Source: a virus. Taken from it: a stretch of 27,959 nt of DNA. The stretch lies in IMG/VR virus record IMGVR_UViG_3300032240_001957, positions 1-27,959 of that record; one strand, written 5' to 3'. Shown here piece by piece: positions 6,653 through 14,818 of the stretch (position 1 is the stretch's first letter; each line of letters begins with the position of its first letter). Below the pieces are notes generated by a model. That model made no database searches. It saw nothing but the letters and a program-made list of their open reading frames with translations, and was not told the DNA's origin. The position numbers were made by a program, and so were the translations under genes.

Positions 6653-7209
6653 AAAGAATATTTGTATAGGTCAATGTCTTTTTCAAAGGCTTGACCTATT
6701 TTTGCCTTCTGCGCATCAGTGTAGTAGGAACGATAATCATCGTGTTCCGACGTATTGATGTAGGGCAACGGATCGTCACGATTTATGAGCCGTTGTATTA
6801 CGTCAAATTCTTGATTGAGTGTTTCGGCTCGAAATAGATAATCTACTCCGCCCGCAATCCACTCACACTGATTAGTTGTTAGTGTATTCCAACTGTTGGT
6901 GTTGTACTCTAACTTATCAATAAATTCATTCCAGCTAGGGAATTCATCGATAGTGGTTATGTTGTTATCCTCCCAATAGAATCCATACTGTTTGAGATAG
7001 AAGTAAGCACTAACCATACGTGCCCACGGATTACGCACAACGGCAAAAGTACGATTGACTTGCCATAGTTCTTTGATCATAGGTAAAGACGGATGACCTT
7101 TAACTAACTGATGAGGAATTCTAGTCATCCAGCGAACTACACTTGATCCAGCACTCTTTGGAATGTGTACAAAAGTTAAATCGTGTTCAAGTAATGTAAC
7201 CGCAGCCAT
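6649..7209 (-). CDS. Sulfotransferase family protein
   Basis: The 186-residue protein begins with TFVHIPKSAGSSVVRW, whose IPKSAGSS (16-23) is the 5'-phosphosulfate-binding loop of the PAPS-dependent sulfotransferase fold. FAVVRNPWARMVSAYF (55-70) is the 3'-phosphate-binding element, with Arg59 and Ser67 in the expected places. Such enzymes move a sulfate group from PAPS to a hydroxyl or amine of a sugar, peptide or small molecule. The neighbouring APS-kinase-like gene could supply PAPS. It is a compact version of the fold but appears complete. The gene is the last of the minus-strand cassette 8858-6649, one base after the radical SAM gene, and its stop overlaps that of the DUF2061 gene. Confidence 0.88.
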   Translation of the reverse strand: MAAVTLLEHDLTFVHIPKSAGSSVVRWMTRIPHQLVKGHPSLPMIKELWQVNRTFAVVRNPWARMVSAYFYLKQYGFYWEDNNITTIDEFPSWNEFIDKLEYNTNSWNTLTTNQCEWIAGGVDYLFRAETLNQEFDVIQRLINRDDPLPYINTSEHDDYRSYYTDAQKAKIGQAFEKDIDLYKYSF

Positions 7210-7210
7210 A

Positions 7211-8203
7211 TTAATCCTTGTGGTTAAATTTTATTTTACTGTTAGAACAAACTCCAGCACAGGCAGCTAGTCTACCATTGGCATAATCTTTGTTCCAGCG
7301 TTCCGAAACAGAACTAAAGAACGGTCCATTCACAATGGTATCCCAATCAATATTTTTTAGATTAATTTTGTCCTCTCCGTACTCGGACCATAACTCTTGC
7401 CAGCCGTCGTCAAATCGTATTGTGCGAGTGTACATCTGTCCAGACGATAATGGGCAACAGGGAAATAGTCTTCCGGTATGTTCGATGTAGGCAGTTTGGT
7501 TGCGTTGTGCATAGCAGCTAATGGTACTGATATTAGATTGATTCTGAAATTCTATTTTACTTACATATGGAACAACTGTAACTGGTTTAACTGGAATATC
7601 CTTGCCTAGCATTTCGGATAATGTAAACCTGTGAGAAGGCTTAACAAAGAAGTTTTTAAAACCTAGTTTCTTTGATAGTTCTTCAGCTTCGGCAACTTGA
7701 TGTTCATTGTGTTTGAAAGTGATAAATTGCCATTCTGCAATGCCGCCTGCTTGAATAAATGCCTGTGCATTTTCCATTACTTTTTTGTAGTTGACATTTA
7801 CGCGATATATGTGATTAGTATCTTCAAGTCCGTCTATGGCAAATATCACACGTCCACTATTACCCAATGTCTTTGCTAGATCTTTCCAAAAAGTTTGACT
7901 ACGTAAACCGCCATTTGACGAAATAGTGATAAAGGCTTGCGGAGCTCGAGCCCTCATAACTTCGCAGACTTCTAAGAAATTAGGAGCAGCACAGGGATCT
8001 CCGAGTACACCGTTAAACAAAATCTTTTCTATTTCCTGCATTATACGATCGGGAATTCTGTCTTGAAAAAATTCCGTATAAAGATATGTTTCTTCAAACC
8101 ACGTTTTATCACCAGGAGTATTTTCTCGTAGACACATAGGACAGGCAGCATTACAGATAGATGTATTTTCTATCTGCAGTTCTTTAAGCTGTTTGTAGAA
8201 CAT
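7211..8203 (-). CDS. Radical SAM/SPASM enzyme, subfamily B paralogue
   Basis: The 4Fe-4S motif is SICNAACPMC (Cys17, Cys21, Cys24). Downstream come FNGVLGDP, ISSNGG and IFAIDGLEDTNHIYR, all in the same order as in the protein at 4105-5088. C-terminal cysteines in ISCYAQRNQ, FPCCPLS and CAGVCSNSK indicate a SPASM-type auxiliary cluster domain. The 330 residues are complete. The gene overlaps the upstream unknown gene (8184-8858) by 20 bases and is followed by the sulfotransferase, so the three probably form one transcript. The substrate is unknown; a peptide or glycan later sulfated by the neighbour is only a guess. Confidence 0.92.
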   Translation of the reverse strand: MFYKQLKELQIENTSICNAACPMCLRENTPGDKTWFEETYLYTEFFQDRIPDRIMQEIEKILFNGVLGDPCAAPNFLEVCEVMRARAPQAFITISSNGGLRSQTFWKDLAKTLGNSGRVIFAIDGLEDTNHIYRVNVNYKKVMENAQAFIQAGGIAEWQFITFKHNEHQVAEAEELSKKLGFKNFFVKPSHRFTLSEMLGKDIPVKPVTVVPYVSKIEFQNQSNISTISCYAQRNQTAYIEHTGRLFPCCPLSSGQMYTRTIRFDDGWQELWSEYGEDKINLKNIDWDTIVNGPFFSSVSERWNKDYANGRLAACAGVCSNSKIKFNHKD

Positions 8204-8858
8204 TGTCTATTAACTCTGTAGGATAGTTGTGTCGAAAACTATTAAATGCTATCTGCTGTAATTGTCTTGGTGTGCGCAATTCGAGTAGATCTAACGATCC
8301 TAGTTTTTCTTGCCGTCCAGAACTGATCTGTATCAATAACGATTCTACTGTAACAGCTTCGTCGTTTTCTTGATAACAGAAGAACCAGTTAAACGGTATG
8401 AGGGTATCTTGATGTGCTATCCAACTATTAGGATGAAGGCTAATTTTAAATATATCAGCAGCCCGCATTTTCTTTATTAGGTCTAGCCATTGTTCTTGCC
8501 AATCGGGTAATACTTTATTATACCCACCTGCTTTTAGTCCTTGCATAAAGAAATCGTCACCGTGCCATTCTAAAAATATTTTACGATTACTATGGTCGAT
8601 ATCTTTAATTCTCAGTGTAGGAATAGTTTCAGATGCCTGCGAGTGGAATTTAATTTCTTTCAAAAATCGTTCTGTTAGTAGTTCTTCAGTCCACTGCACG
8701 TTTTCATTTTCGTTTTTATGATAACCGCGATCACGATTAAAGCTCATACAGAAAGTTTTGTTATCTGGACTAACATAGGGTGTGTAAACCAAATTGGCTC
8801 GCACCTGTTCTGTTTCCTCTAGGTTATAATAATAATTCCAGTTTGTTAAGTTGACCAT
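8184..8858 (-). CDS. Unknown protein, possibly kinase-like fold
   Basis: I do not firmly recognise this 224-residue soluble protein. Several features recall degenerate protein-kinase-like or phosphotransferase folds: FLKEIKFH (about 66-73) like the helix-C glutamate, KIFLEWHGDDFF (about 93-104) like a hinge, and KISLHPNSWIAHQDTLIPFN (about 138-157) where HPNS could stand for the catalytic HxDxxxxN loop. The expected catalytic Asp is not clear, so it may be inactive or the similarity may be chance. It is first in a minus-strand cassette with a radical SAM enzyme and a sulfotransferase, and its start faces the plus-strand cassette at 8917. Confidence 0.5.
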   Translation of the reverse strand: MVNLTNWNYYYNLEETEQVRANLVYTPYVSPDNKTFCMSFNRDRGYHKNENENVQWTEELLTERFLKEIKFHSQASETIPTLRIKDIDHSNRKIFLEWHGDDFFMQGLKAGGYNKVLPDWQEQWLDLIKKMRAADIFKISLHPNSWIAHQDTLIPFNWFFCYQENDEAVTVESLLIQISSGRQEKLGSLDLLELRTPRQLQQIAFNSFRHNYPTELIDNVLQTA

Positions 8859-8916
8859 AGTTTGTTTGATAATTAAGTAATATATAGCTTAGTTATCCTA
8901 AACAAAGACAGGTAAA

Positions 8917-9051
8917 ATGAAATATCCAATAATAGAAATTAACAATGATCGATACGTAATCGGTGCTACACTAAGATATAAACATTATATCTACCATTTT
9001 AGATATATGAAATTGCGAAAACATTTTGATATCGGAAGACAATATCTATGA
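8917..9051 (+). CDS. 44-aa basic peptide gene of unknown function
   Basis: The frame starts with an ATG at 8917, preceded by ACAGG about 5 bases upstream, and ends in a TGA that overlaps the ATG of the oxygenase gene at 9048 (ATGA), a coupling seen throughout this window. The peptide starts MKYPIIEINNDRYVIG and is rich in Tyr, His, Arg and Lys (...RYKHYIYHFRYMKLRKHFDIG...). No domain is visible. It could be a small regulator, a translational leader for the oxygenase, or a substrate peptide for neighbouring radical SAM or oxygenase enzymes. The last idea rests only on its size and place. Confidence 0.55.
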   Translation: MKYPIIEINNDRYVIGATLRYKHYIYHFRYMKLRKHFDIGRQYL

Positions 9052-10124
9052 AAATAACAAAAATACCTGGTCTGGGTCGATTTGGCATCTACATCGATGA
9101 TGTTGATTTCAATACAATATCCGAAGACGAGTGGGCAGAAATTGGAAAGCTACATTTACAAAATTTAGTCACAATCATTCGTAATACAAATATGTCTTGG
9201 GAAACACAACCTGATTGGTGTGAAAAATGGGGTCCCCGACGCAGTGGTGTGCGCTTCCATATGGAGAAGAAATATAATCAACAATGGAATTGGTTGTTTA
9301 AAGAAGCACAATCTGACAATCCTATCATCAGTAAAGACGATAGAACTCGCATCAAAGCTATCGCTAAGGTACAATATCAAACACCGGCTGGTAAGAGCTT
9401 TATGAAAGTGTCAGGGAAAAAAGATGAGCAAGGAAACGCTCTAGGTATGTTTGCAGAAGGTGAGCTATTATGGCATAGTAATGAATCGGGGACGTTAACA
9501 TTTACACCCGGTGTGTGTTTGTTGGGTGTACAAAATATGGTAGGAAGTGCTACTGGTTTCATCACAACAACCGACTATTACGAAAATGTTAGTAACGCAT
9601 TCCGTAGCGAACTAGATGAAATGATATTGCAACATAGATTTACTCCTGGAGCAATTAATCCCGGATTAAATGCAGAACAGGATGCAATTATGAATGCTAA
9701 TATGTGTCCTGTAGATGATGTTGAAATACCTATGGTTATCACTAGTCCGGGTGGCATTAAAGGACTACACTATAGCACTAACACAATTTACAGCATCAAA
9801 GGGTTAAGCAAAGAGTCTAGCGACGAAATATTCTCTGTAATTAATCGAGAGTTATTTGTAGACAAATATATCTATGATCATTGGTATAAACAGGACAACG
9901 ATTTATTATTTTTTGATAACAGTATTACGTTACATCGTAGACTTGGTGATATTAAAGATCGAGTGGCACATCGAGTGCCTCACGATTATACTAAATTACA
10001 TACCAACTATTGGCAACCATACAGTCAGTTAGATGTTGCAGAAACTTTTGTTAAGGATATAGATTATTATGTAGACTTATGTAATGTTAAAGGATATCGG
10101 ATGACAGACGGTAGTTTATCATAA
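9048..10124 (+). CDS. TauD/TfdA-like Fe(II)/2-oxoglutarate oxygenase with altered metal motif
   Basis: The 358-residue protein follows the TauD/clavaminate-synthase layout. It has an N-terminal region LQNLVTIIRNT, a metal-site segment GELLWHSNESGTLTF (His143), then PGVCLLG, and a distal segment LLFFDNSITLHRR (His296) followed by an Arg-rich stretch (DRVAHRVPHDY) for 2-oxoglutarate binding. The usual HxD/E reads HSN (143-145), with Glu146 next. The metal ligand may be Asn, Glu146 in a shifted position, or lost. Phage relatives of this type are common in marine genomes, but I know no verified substrate. The gene starts inside the stop of a 44-codon gene and is followed after 2 bases by another putative oxygenase. 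Confidence 0.8.
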   Translation: MKITKIPGLGRFGIYIDDVDFNTISEDEWAEIGKLHLQNLVTIIRNTNMSWETQPDWCEKWGPRRSGVRFHMEKKYNQQWNWLFKEAQSDNPIISKDDRTRIKAIAKVQYQTPAGKSFMKVSGKKDEQGNALGMFAEGELLWHSNESGTLTFTPGVCLLGVQNMVGSATGFITTTDYYENVSNAFRSELDEMILQHRFTPGAINPGLNAEQDAIMNANMCPVDDVEIPMVITSPGGIKGLHYSTNTIYSIKGLSKESSDEIFSVINRELFVDKYIYDHWYKQDNDLLFFDNSITLHRRLGDIKDRVAHRVPHDYTKLHTNYWQPYSQLDVAETFVKDIDYYVDLCNVKGYRMTDGSLS

Positions 10125-10126
10125 TT

Positions 10127-10909
10127 ATGATTCGCGGAATAGATTCTCAACCATTTTTAAATTTAGATTCTTATCTTAATATTAAAGAATTTAAATCACT
10201 GCATTACAAAATATGCAAAGGCCTAGTATTGTCCAAACACAAGAAAGAAGGCAATATGGTCAAGCCCGGTGGCTTCGAGGGAGTCTACGACTTACCATTT
10301 AAGCCTTTGTACAAAGCATTGGAAGAATATTACAGCCTTCCTGAAGATCACGAAATTAGAATTTTGGGTAAAGAATTAGGCGAGTACAAGAACCGTGATC
10401 AGTTTATGCTGTTTCTTAAATTGACATTAGGTGCATATGATCCTTATCAGTTTGTATTTTTAAAAACTGAAGATGGTGGTTGGGAAACAAGATTCCAAGA
10501 AAAAGAGTGGACTGAAGATGCAGCACTATTTCCAGAACTTAGACAATGGTTAGAAGACCTCGTCACTGATGGGGTATTTGAATATCTAGGACGTATTATT
10601 TTCTTTAAAGCAGAACACGATTGCCAGATGGCAATGCACCGTGATTTAATATTACCTGACGAACACGACTATTTTAATCATCGCCACGAGTTTATACATC
10701 TGCGCACTAACTTAGATAAGCCGTTTTATATCTGGGATTCGGAATCCGATAAACAGATTTTAGTAGACAGTCACGCTACTTTTTTTAATGATCAAGATTG
10801 GCATTCGGGTGGTAAGGTAAACAAGCAGACATTTAGCTTAAGAGTTGATGGAGTGTTTACACAAGAATTCCGTGCTAAGATTGGCATTGCGCATCTTACA
10901 CATTACTAA
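10127..10909 (+). CDS. Putative Fe(II)/2OG hydroxylase (cupin-type)
   Basis: The 260-residue protein has a likely double-stranded beta-helix in its C-terminal half: CQMAMHRDLILP (His171, Asp173) as HxD, HEFIHLRTNLDKPFYIWD as central strands, then ATFFNDQDWHSGG (His226) and KQTFSLRVDGVF as the distal His and 2OG-binding region. This is the pattern of aspartyl/asparaginyl-hydroxylase-like and other 2OG hydroxylases. The N-terminal 150 residues are unassigned. The ATG lies 2 bases after the TauD-like gene's stop. Its stop TAA overlaps the TAG of the convergent gene at 10906. The substrate is unknown. Confidence 0.72.
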   Translation: MIRGIDSQPFLNLDSYLNIKEFKSLHYKICKGLVLSKHKKEGNMVKPGGFEGVYDLPFKPLYKALEEYYSLPEDHEIRILGKELGEYKNRDQFMLFLKLTLGAYDPYQFVFLKTEDGGWETRFQEKEWTEDAALFPELRQWLEDLVTDGVFEYLGRIIFFKAEHDCQMAMHRDLILPDEHDYFNHRHEFIHLRTNLDKPFYIWDSESDKQILVDSHATFFNDQDWHSGGKVNKQTFSLRVDGVFTQEFRAKIGIAHLTHY

Positions 10910-11394
10910 TCGTCAGTGACAGCAATCTGTAAAGAAATTTTAGGAGTAAATCCTAGGTTAGTTGATCCGTGCCAAACAGTGCTGTGATCGAACATAAACA
11001 CGTCACCTGCTTTATATCCTGTTAAGATTTTATCATCGTAGGCAAATATATGCCCGGGCTCGTAATCTTGGCAGGCCATCCAATACCGTCTTATATTTTC
11101 TTTTTCTGGAAATGTGTCTAAATGTAAGGGAAACATATCTCCAGGATTTAATTTAACAAACCACCATTTGATATTGCCTTTGAAGGGCAAGTTTACACGT
11201 AAATTGAAAACATCTCCCGAGAATACTTCCCACTTGATCTTATTCATATCAAATCCAGCTTCAGACCATTTTGAGTAACTGTCTGATTGGTGACTATCTA
11301 TCGTAGGCTTTGGTCGTAGTTCTCCTCTATTCCCAATAATAAATTTTATTGTCTCGGAGTCAAAACTTGATAAGAAGTTACCTTTGTATAGCAT
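10906..11394 (-). CDS. Putative Asp/Asn-beta-hydroxylase-like 2OG oxygenase
   Basis: In 162 residues the protein shows a compact beta-helix fold: KWWFVKLNPGDMFPLHLDTF with His91-x-Asp93, AGDVFMFDHSTVWHGSTNLG with distal His142, and TPKISLQIAV as the last strand. It resembles the aspartyl/asparaginyl beta-hydroxylase group more than TauD. It stands alone on the minus strand between two plus-strand units. Its start faces the radical SAM gene at 11436 across a 41-base gap containing the palindrome AAATATTT. Its stop overlaps that of the hydroxylase at 10127. It may act with either neighbour, but nothing in the sequence decides this. Confidence 0.72.
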   Translation of the reverse strand: MLYKGNFLSSFDSETIKFIIGNRGELRPKPTIDSHQSDSYSKWSEAGFDMNKIKWEVFSGDVFNLRVNLPFKGNIKWWFVKLNPGDMFPLHLDTFPEKENIRRYWMACQDYEPGHIFAYDDKILTGYKAGDVFMFDHSTVWHGSTNLGFTPKISLQIAVTDD

Positions 11395-11435
11395 AGAAAT
11401 ATTTAGTGGGAGTAGGAAAACGCATAATTAAATTT

Positions 11436-12872
11436 ATGAGCAACGTATACTGGATTCAACCCGAAACAACCGAATTAGGCAAGTGGCAAAAGACCATTGC
11501 CGATATTTCAAAATCACCAAGCTTCTGTGTGCTACCTTGGATACACCTAGCAACACGACCCAACGGCGATATGCGTATCTGTTGTGTTGCCAATGCATCT
11601 GGTGCAGACACTGGAGACTATTCAGTAGGCCTAGTTAAAATGGAAGATGGTAAGCCTGCTAACTTTGCACACGATTTACCAACAGAAGCGTTTAACAACG
11701 ACTATATGAAATCTGTTCGAAAAACAATGTTGGCTGGAGAAATACCGGCTAGCTGTTTAAAATGTTTTAAAGAAGAACAACAGGGAATTGCCAGCAAACG
11801 TGTCTGGGAAACAGTCACTTGGACTTTAGAAGAAAAAACAGATATAGAAGAATTAATACGTGAGACCGAATTAGACGGTAGTGTTCCTTACAAACTAGAA
11901 TATTTAGATCTTCGTCTAGGACATACCTGTAATTTAAAATGTATTATGTGTAGCCCACACGACAGTAGTATGTGGGTTCCAGAGCACAAGAAAGTATTTC
12001 CTATATTCAAGAGTGAGTTAATTAAAAAACAAATGGATTGGGATCAAAAAGATTTCAATAATTACTGGCACGAAAATCCTAAATTTTGGGAGCAAGTATA
12101 CGATCAGATTCCCAACATTAAACAATTATACTTTGCTGGTGGGGAACCTTTATTAATTAAAGAACATAAAATATTTTTAGAAGAAATTATTGCTAGGGGA
12201 TATGCTGGACAGATTAGCCTACGTTACAATACTAATGGGACACTGATCAGCGAAAAATTTATTGACATTTGGAAACACTTTAAAAAGGTCAAAGTAGGTT
12301 TTAGTTTAGATGGAATGGGCGAGCGTGGACATTACATTCGCTATCCTCTAGACTGGACAATAGTTGAACAGAATCTACAGTTGTTAGATAATGCTCCGGA
12401 CAATATACAGACTAATATTGCTCTTGCTGTACAAATACTAAACATCAAACATATTCCAGAATTTATCAAATGGAAAGTTAAAAAGAATTTTAAGAAAATT
12501 AATTTTGATACTAATGCCGGGGATCACATAATGGGTGGTGGATTAGTCGGTGTACACTTGTTATGGATCCCTACTTGGTTAAGTCTACGTGTATTACCTA
12601 AGGAAGATAAACTAGAAGTGCGTGAGTTGTTTGCAGAGCTACAGGAGTGGCTGTGGAAGCATTACACACAGGACAAAGACTTCTGGGAAGTTAATCCGCA
12701 CGGGTGGAAACGTTGGGAAAGTATTTTAGATTGGATGGATCGAGAAGACCACACTAATCTACTGCCAGACTTTAGTGAATATATTTCAACAATGGATCGA
12801 CAAAGGAATACAGATTTTAAAACTATATTCCCTGAGCTGTCACATCTGTTAGATCCATCCAAAGAATCTTAA
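11436..12872 (+). CDS. Twitch-domain radical SAM enzyme, subfamily C
   Basis: The order is reversed from usual SPASM proteins. A small cysteine domain comes first (FCVLPWIHLATRPNGDMRICC, then ASCLKCF), followed by the radical SAM core with HTCNLKCIMC (Cys165, Cys169, Cys172 from this start), then YFAGGEPL and VGFSLDG. This is the twitch-domain radical SAM type seen in many marine phage and bacterial genomes; no activity is established to my knowledge. The frame extends upstream to a GTG at 11406, but the ATG at 11436 gives the family-like start MSNVYWIQ, so I prefer it. Its last 50 bases overlap the 3' end of the opposite-strand gene at 12823. It is a paralogue of 14811-16073. Confidence 0.9.
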   Translation: MSNVYWIQPETTELGKWQKTIADISKSPSFCVLPWIHLATRPNGDMRICCVANASGADTGDYSVGLVKMEDGKPANFAHDLPTEAFNNDYMKSVRKTMLAGEIPASCLKCFKEEQQGIASKRVWETVTWTLEEKTDIEELIRETELDGSVPYKLEYLDLRLGHTCNLKCIMCSPHDSSMWVPEHKKVFPIFKSELIKKQMDWDQKDFNNYWHENPKFWEQVYDQIPNIKQLYFAGGEPLLIKEHKIFLEEIIARGYAGQISLRYNTNGTLISEKFIDIWKHFKKVKVGFSLDGMGERGHYIRYPLDWTIVEQNLQLLDNAPDNIQTNIALAVQILNIKHIPEFIKWKVKKNFKKINFDTNAGDHIMGGGLVGVHLLWIPTWLSLRVLPKEDKLEVRELFAELQEWLWKHYTQDKDFWEVNPHGWKRWESILDWMDREDHTNLLPDFSEYISTMDRQRNTDFKTIFPELSHLLDPSKES

Positions 12873-13929
12873 ACACATCTGCATCACGTGCCTTAGGCAC
12901 ACACATACCGCAGCCACATCGTTGATTAGGACAGATAATAGGGCTAGGGTTTTCTAATCGTAATCTAAGATCTGATAACATTTCTTCTTTATCAGTTAGA
13001 TGTCCCAGAGCTCCTCGTTTTTTATTATGAAGCGCCTGACAGGCCTGATGATGATACACTAACCCGGTGTGCTGATCGATGTGTAGGAAGAACCAATCAA
13101 CCATACAATACCAATCTTTAAATTCAGTATTAACTAATTTTACTGTTTGCCATTGATTGTCGACTTTTGCTTCAAGACATCTACCTCCGCAACAGCCTCG
13201 ACCTAATTGATTGCCTTCAGCCTTTTCAGAACCTGATAAACTGACTCCCATTTTATTAAAAAACCATTCCTGTTGGTCTTTACTATAAATGTGCGAGGTT
13301 CTTCGATTAGTACCGTCGACATCAATAAACCAACCAGAGCGAGTTATATTACCGTCACCGATCGGTCTAGGATTGTATTTTATATTATTGTCATCTAGCA
13401 ATTTACAAACAGACATTGCTTCGTCCCAATAGTCTGCGTGGAGCATAAGATTAACCTGTAGTACAATTTTACTATTGCCTAGATGTAATATGTTATCGAT
13501 AGCTCTCTGCTTGAGATTAGACTGTCCTTCTGCGTGCCAGCTTATAGTAACGCAATCAAGATATTTTAATATCTTTTCTCGATAAGTTGGTCCCCAAGTA
13601 CCGTTGGTCGTTAATTGTAAATTAAAGTTTGGACTGTCAGTTTTAATATATTCTACAAGGTCCCAAAAATTAGGATTAATAGTAGGTTCACCTCCAGTGA
13701 ATACAATATTAACACCTTTGCTTTCTTTACGTAGATTATTGTATTCAGTAGTCCATTCTTTGAGAAAATGATATGTTTTTTTCAATTCTTCAAAACTGTG
13801 GAATGGACTTACAAGGTCGTGATGCTTGGCTTCACAGTAAGTGCAGTCGTAGTTACATCTCCGACCTATATCCCAGGTAACAGCCATTGCTTCTTTATTT
13901 GGTGATCGTATTGCAGTAGTGTTAATCAT
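12823..13929 (-). CDS. Radical SAM enzyme, subfamily A
   Basis: The motif is IGRRCNYDCTYC (Cys25, Cys29, Cys32), followed by VFTGGEPTINP and a TTNGT segment. The C-terminal third is unusually cysteine-rich (GRGCCGGRCLEAK, DWYCMVDW, HQACQAL, CPNQRCGCGMC), which suggests one or two extra iron-sulfur clusters. At 368 residues it is the longest of the subfamily A trio (with 3129 and 13922). The substrate is unknown. It is the last gene of a minus-strand run starting with the PLP protein at 16911, and its ATG overlaps the upstream gene's end by 8 bases. Its 3' end overlaps the convergent radical SAM gene by 50 bases. Confidence 0.92.
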   Translation of the reverse strand: MINTTAIRSPNKEAMAVTWDIGRRCNYDCTYCEAKHHDLVSPFHSFEELKKTYHFLKEWTTEYNNLRKESKGVNIVFTGGEPTINPNFWDLVEYIKTDSPNFNLQLTTNGTWGPTYREKILKYLDCVTISWHAEGQSNLKQRAIDNILHLGNSKIVLQVNLMLHADYWDEAMSVCKLLDDNNIKYNPRPIGDGNITRSGWFIDVDGTNRRTSHIYSKDQQEWFFNKMGVSLSGSEKAEGNQLGRGCCGGRCLEAKVDNQWQTVKLVNTEFKDWYCMVDWFFLHIDQHTGLVYHHQACQALHNKKRGALGHLTDKEEMLSDLRLRLENPSPIICPNQRCGCGMCVPKARDADVFKILWMDLTDVTAQGI

Positions 13930-14818
13930 TTTTAATCTTTGTTAAAGGAATGTCTGCTGCGCAAGTACACCAGTCTCTAGTACATACAACCGGTTCACTA
14001 GGAATGACAAAGCTGCCTGTATAGATGTTTCCTAAGCTGCCGCCAACCCGACAAGTAGCACGATGCACTTCCCCATCCCAATTGATCATTAGGCTTTCAA
14101 GGCCAGCATTGCAAGCCCAACCTTTAAATTGATTTAGATGCAGTTTAATAACATCGTTGCTGTGCATTATTTCTGAATCGTCTATTCTACAATTAGGTTT
14201 TACTGTAGCATCTTGATTTAATATCCATTCGAGATCTTTTCCTTCATATTTTAAATCGTCAAATACATTATGGTCGCCATCAGTCCACCGTATTCTTCTT
14301 ACAGCATACTTAATACCTCTATCGCTGTATTCTTTAACTACTCGACGAACATTATCCATATGGTTGTGATGTGCCATTACGTTGACAAAAAAATCAGTTT
14401 GAGTTCCTGCTTGATATTGTATAATATTTCTATGTACTCGTTCCCAATCGTGTTCAAAGTGTAGACTAAAGATTAAATGGTTAAAAAACATTTCGTTCTG
14501 TAGATACCAGCTACTAGGACGAGTTCCGTTAGTTGTTAGGTTAACCCAGAATACATCCTTACGTCGAAAGTATTCTAATAGATCTTCTATGTCTGGATGC
14601 ACACAGGGTTCACCACCAGTTAGACTAATACGTAAGGGCTTGCCAATGGCCGACAGTTTATCCACAGTTGTTTCGAGTAGATTTATATCAGTGTGTGGGC
14701 TGAAGTGATCGTGTATTGATTCCGGACAATATGTACAGTCGTAGTTACAGCGTTTGCCAAGATTCCATTCAACTTTTAATTGATCTTGATGTGGCCACGC
14801 ACTGGTAACTTTAAACAT
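13922..14818 (-). CDS. Radical SAM enzyme, subfamily A
   Basis: The motif is LGKRCNYDCTYC (Cys24, Cys28, Cys31), followed by SLTGGEPCVHP and LTTNGT. The C-terminal cysteines (GWACNAGLESLMINWDGEV, ATCRVGG, VVCTRDWCTCAAD) fit an auxiliary cluster domain of SPASM type. The protein is closest in layout to 12823-13929 and 3129-4112. It has 298 residues and appears complete. It overlaps both neighbours by 8 bases, so three radical SAM genes and one PLP gene are almost certainly co-expressed here. The substrate is unknown. Confidence 0.92.
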   Translation of the reverse strand: MFKVTSAWPHQDQLKVEWNLGKRCNYDCTYCPESIHDHFSPHTDINLLETTVDKLSAIGKPLRISLTGGEPCVHPDIEDLLEYFRRKDVFWVNLTTNGTRPSSWYLQNEMFFNHLIFSLHFEHDWERVHRNIIQYQAGTQTDFFVNVMAHHNHMDNVRRVVKEYSDRGIKYAVRRIRWTDGDHNVFDDLKYEGKDLEWILNQDATVKPNCRIDDSEIMHSNDVIKLHLNQFKGWACNAGLESLMINWDGEVHRATCRVGGSLGNIYTGSFVIPSEPVVCTRDWCTCAADIPLTKIKND

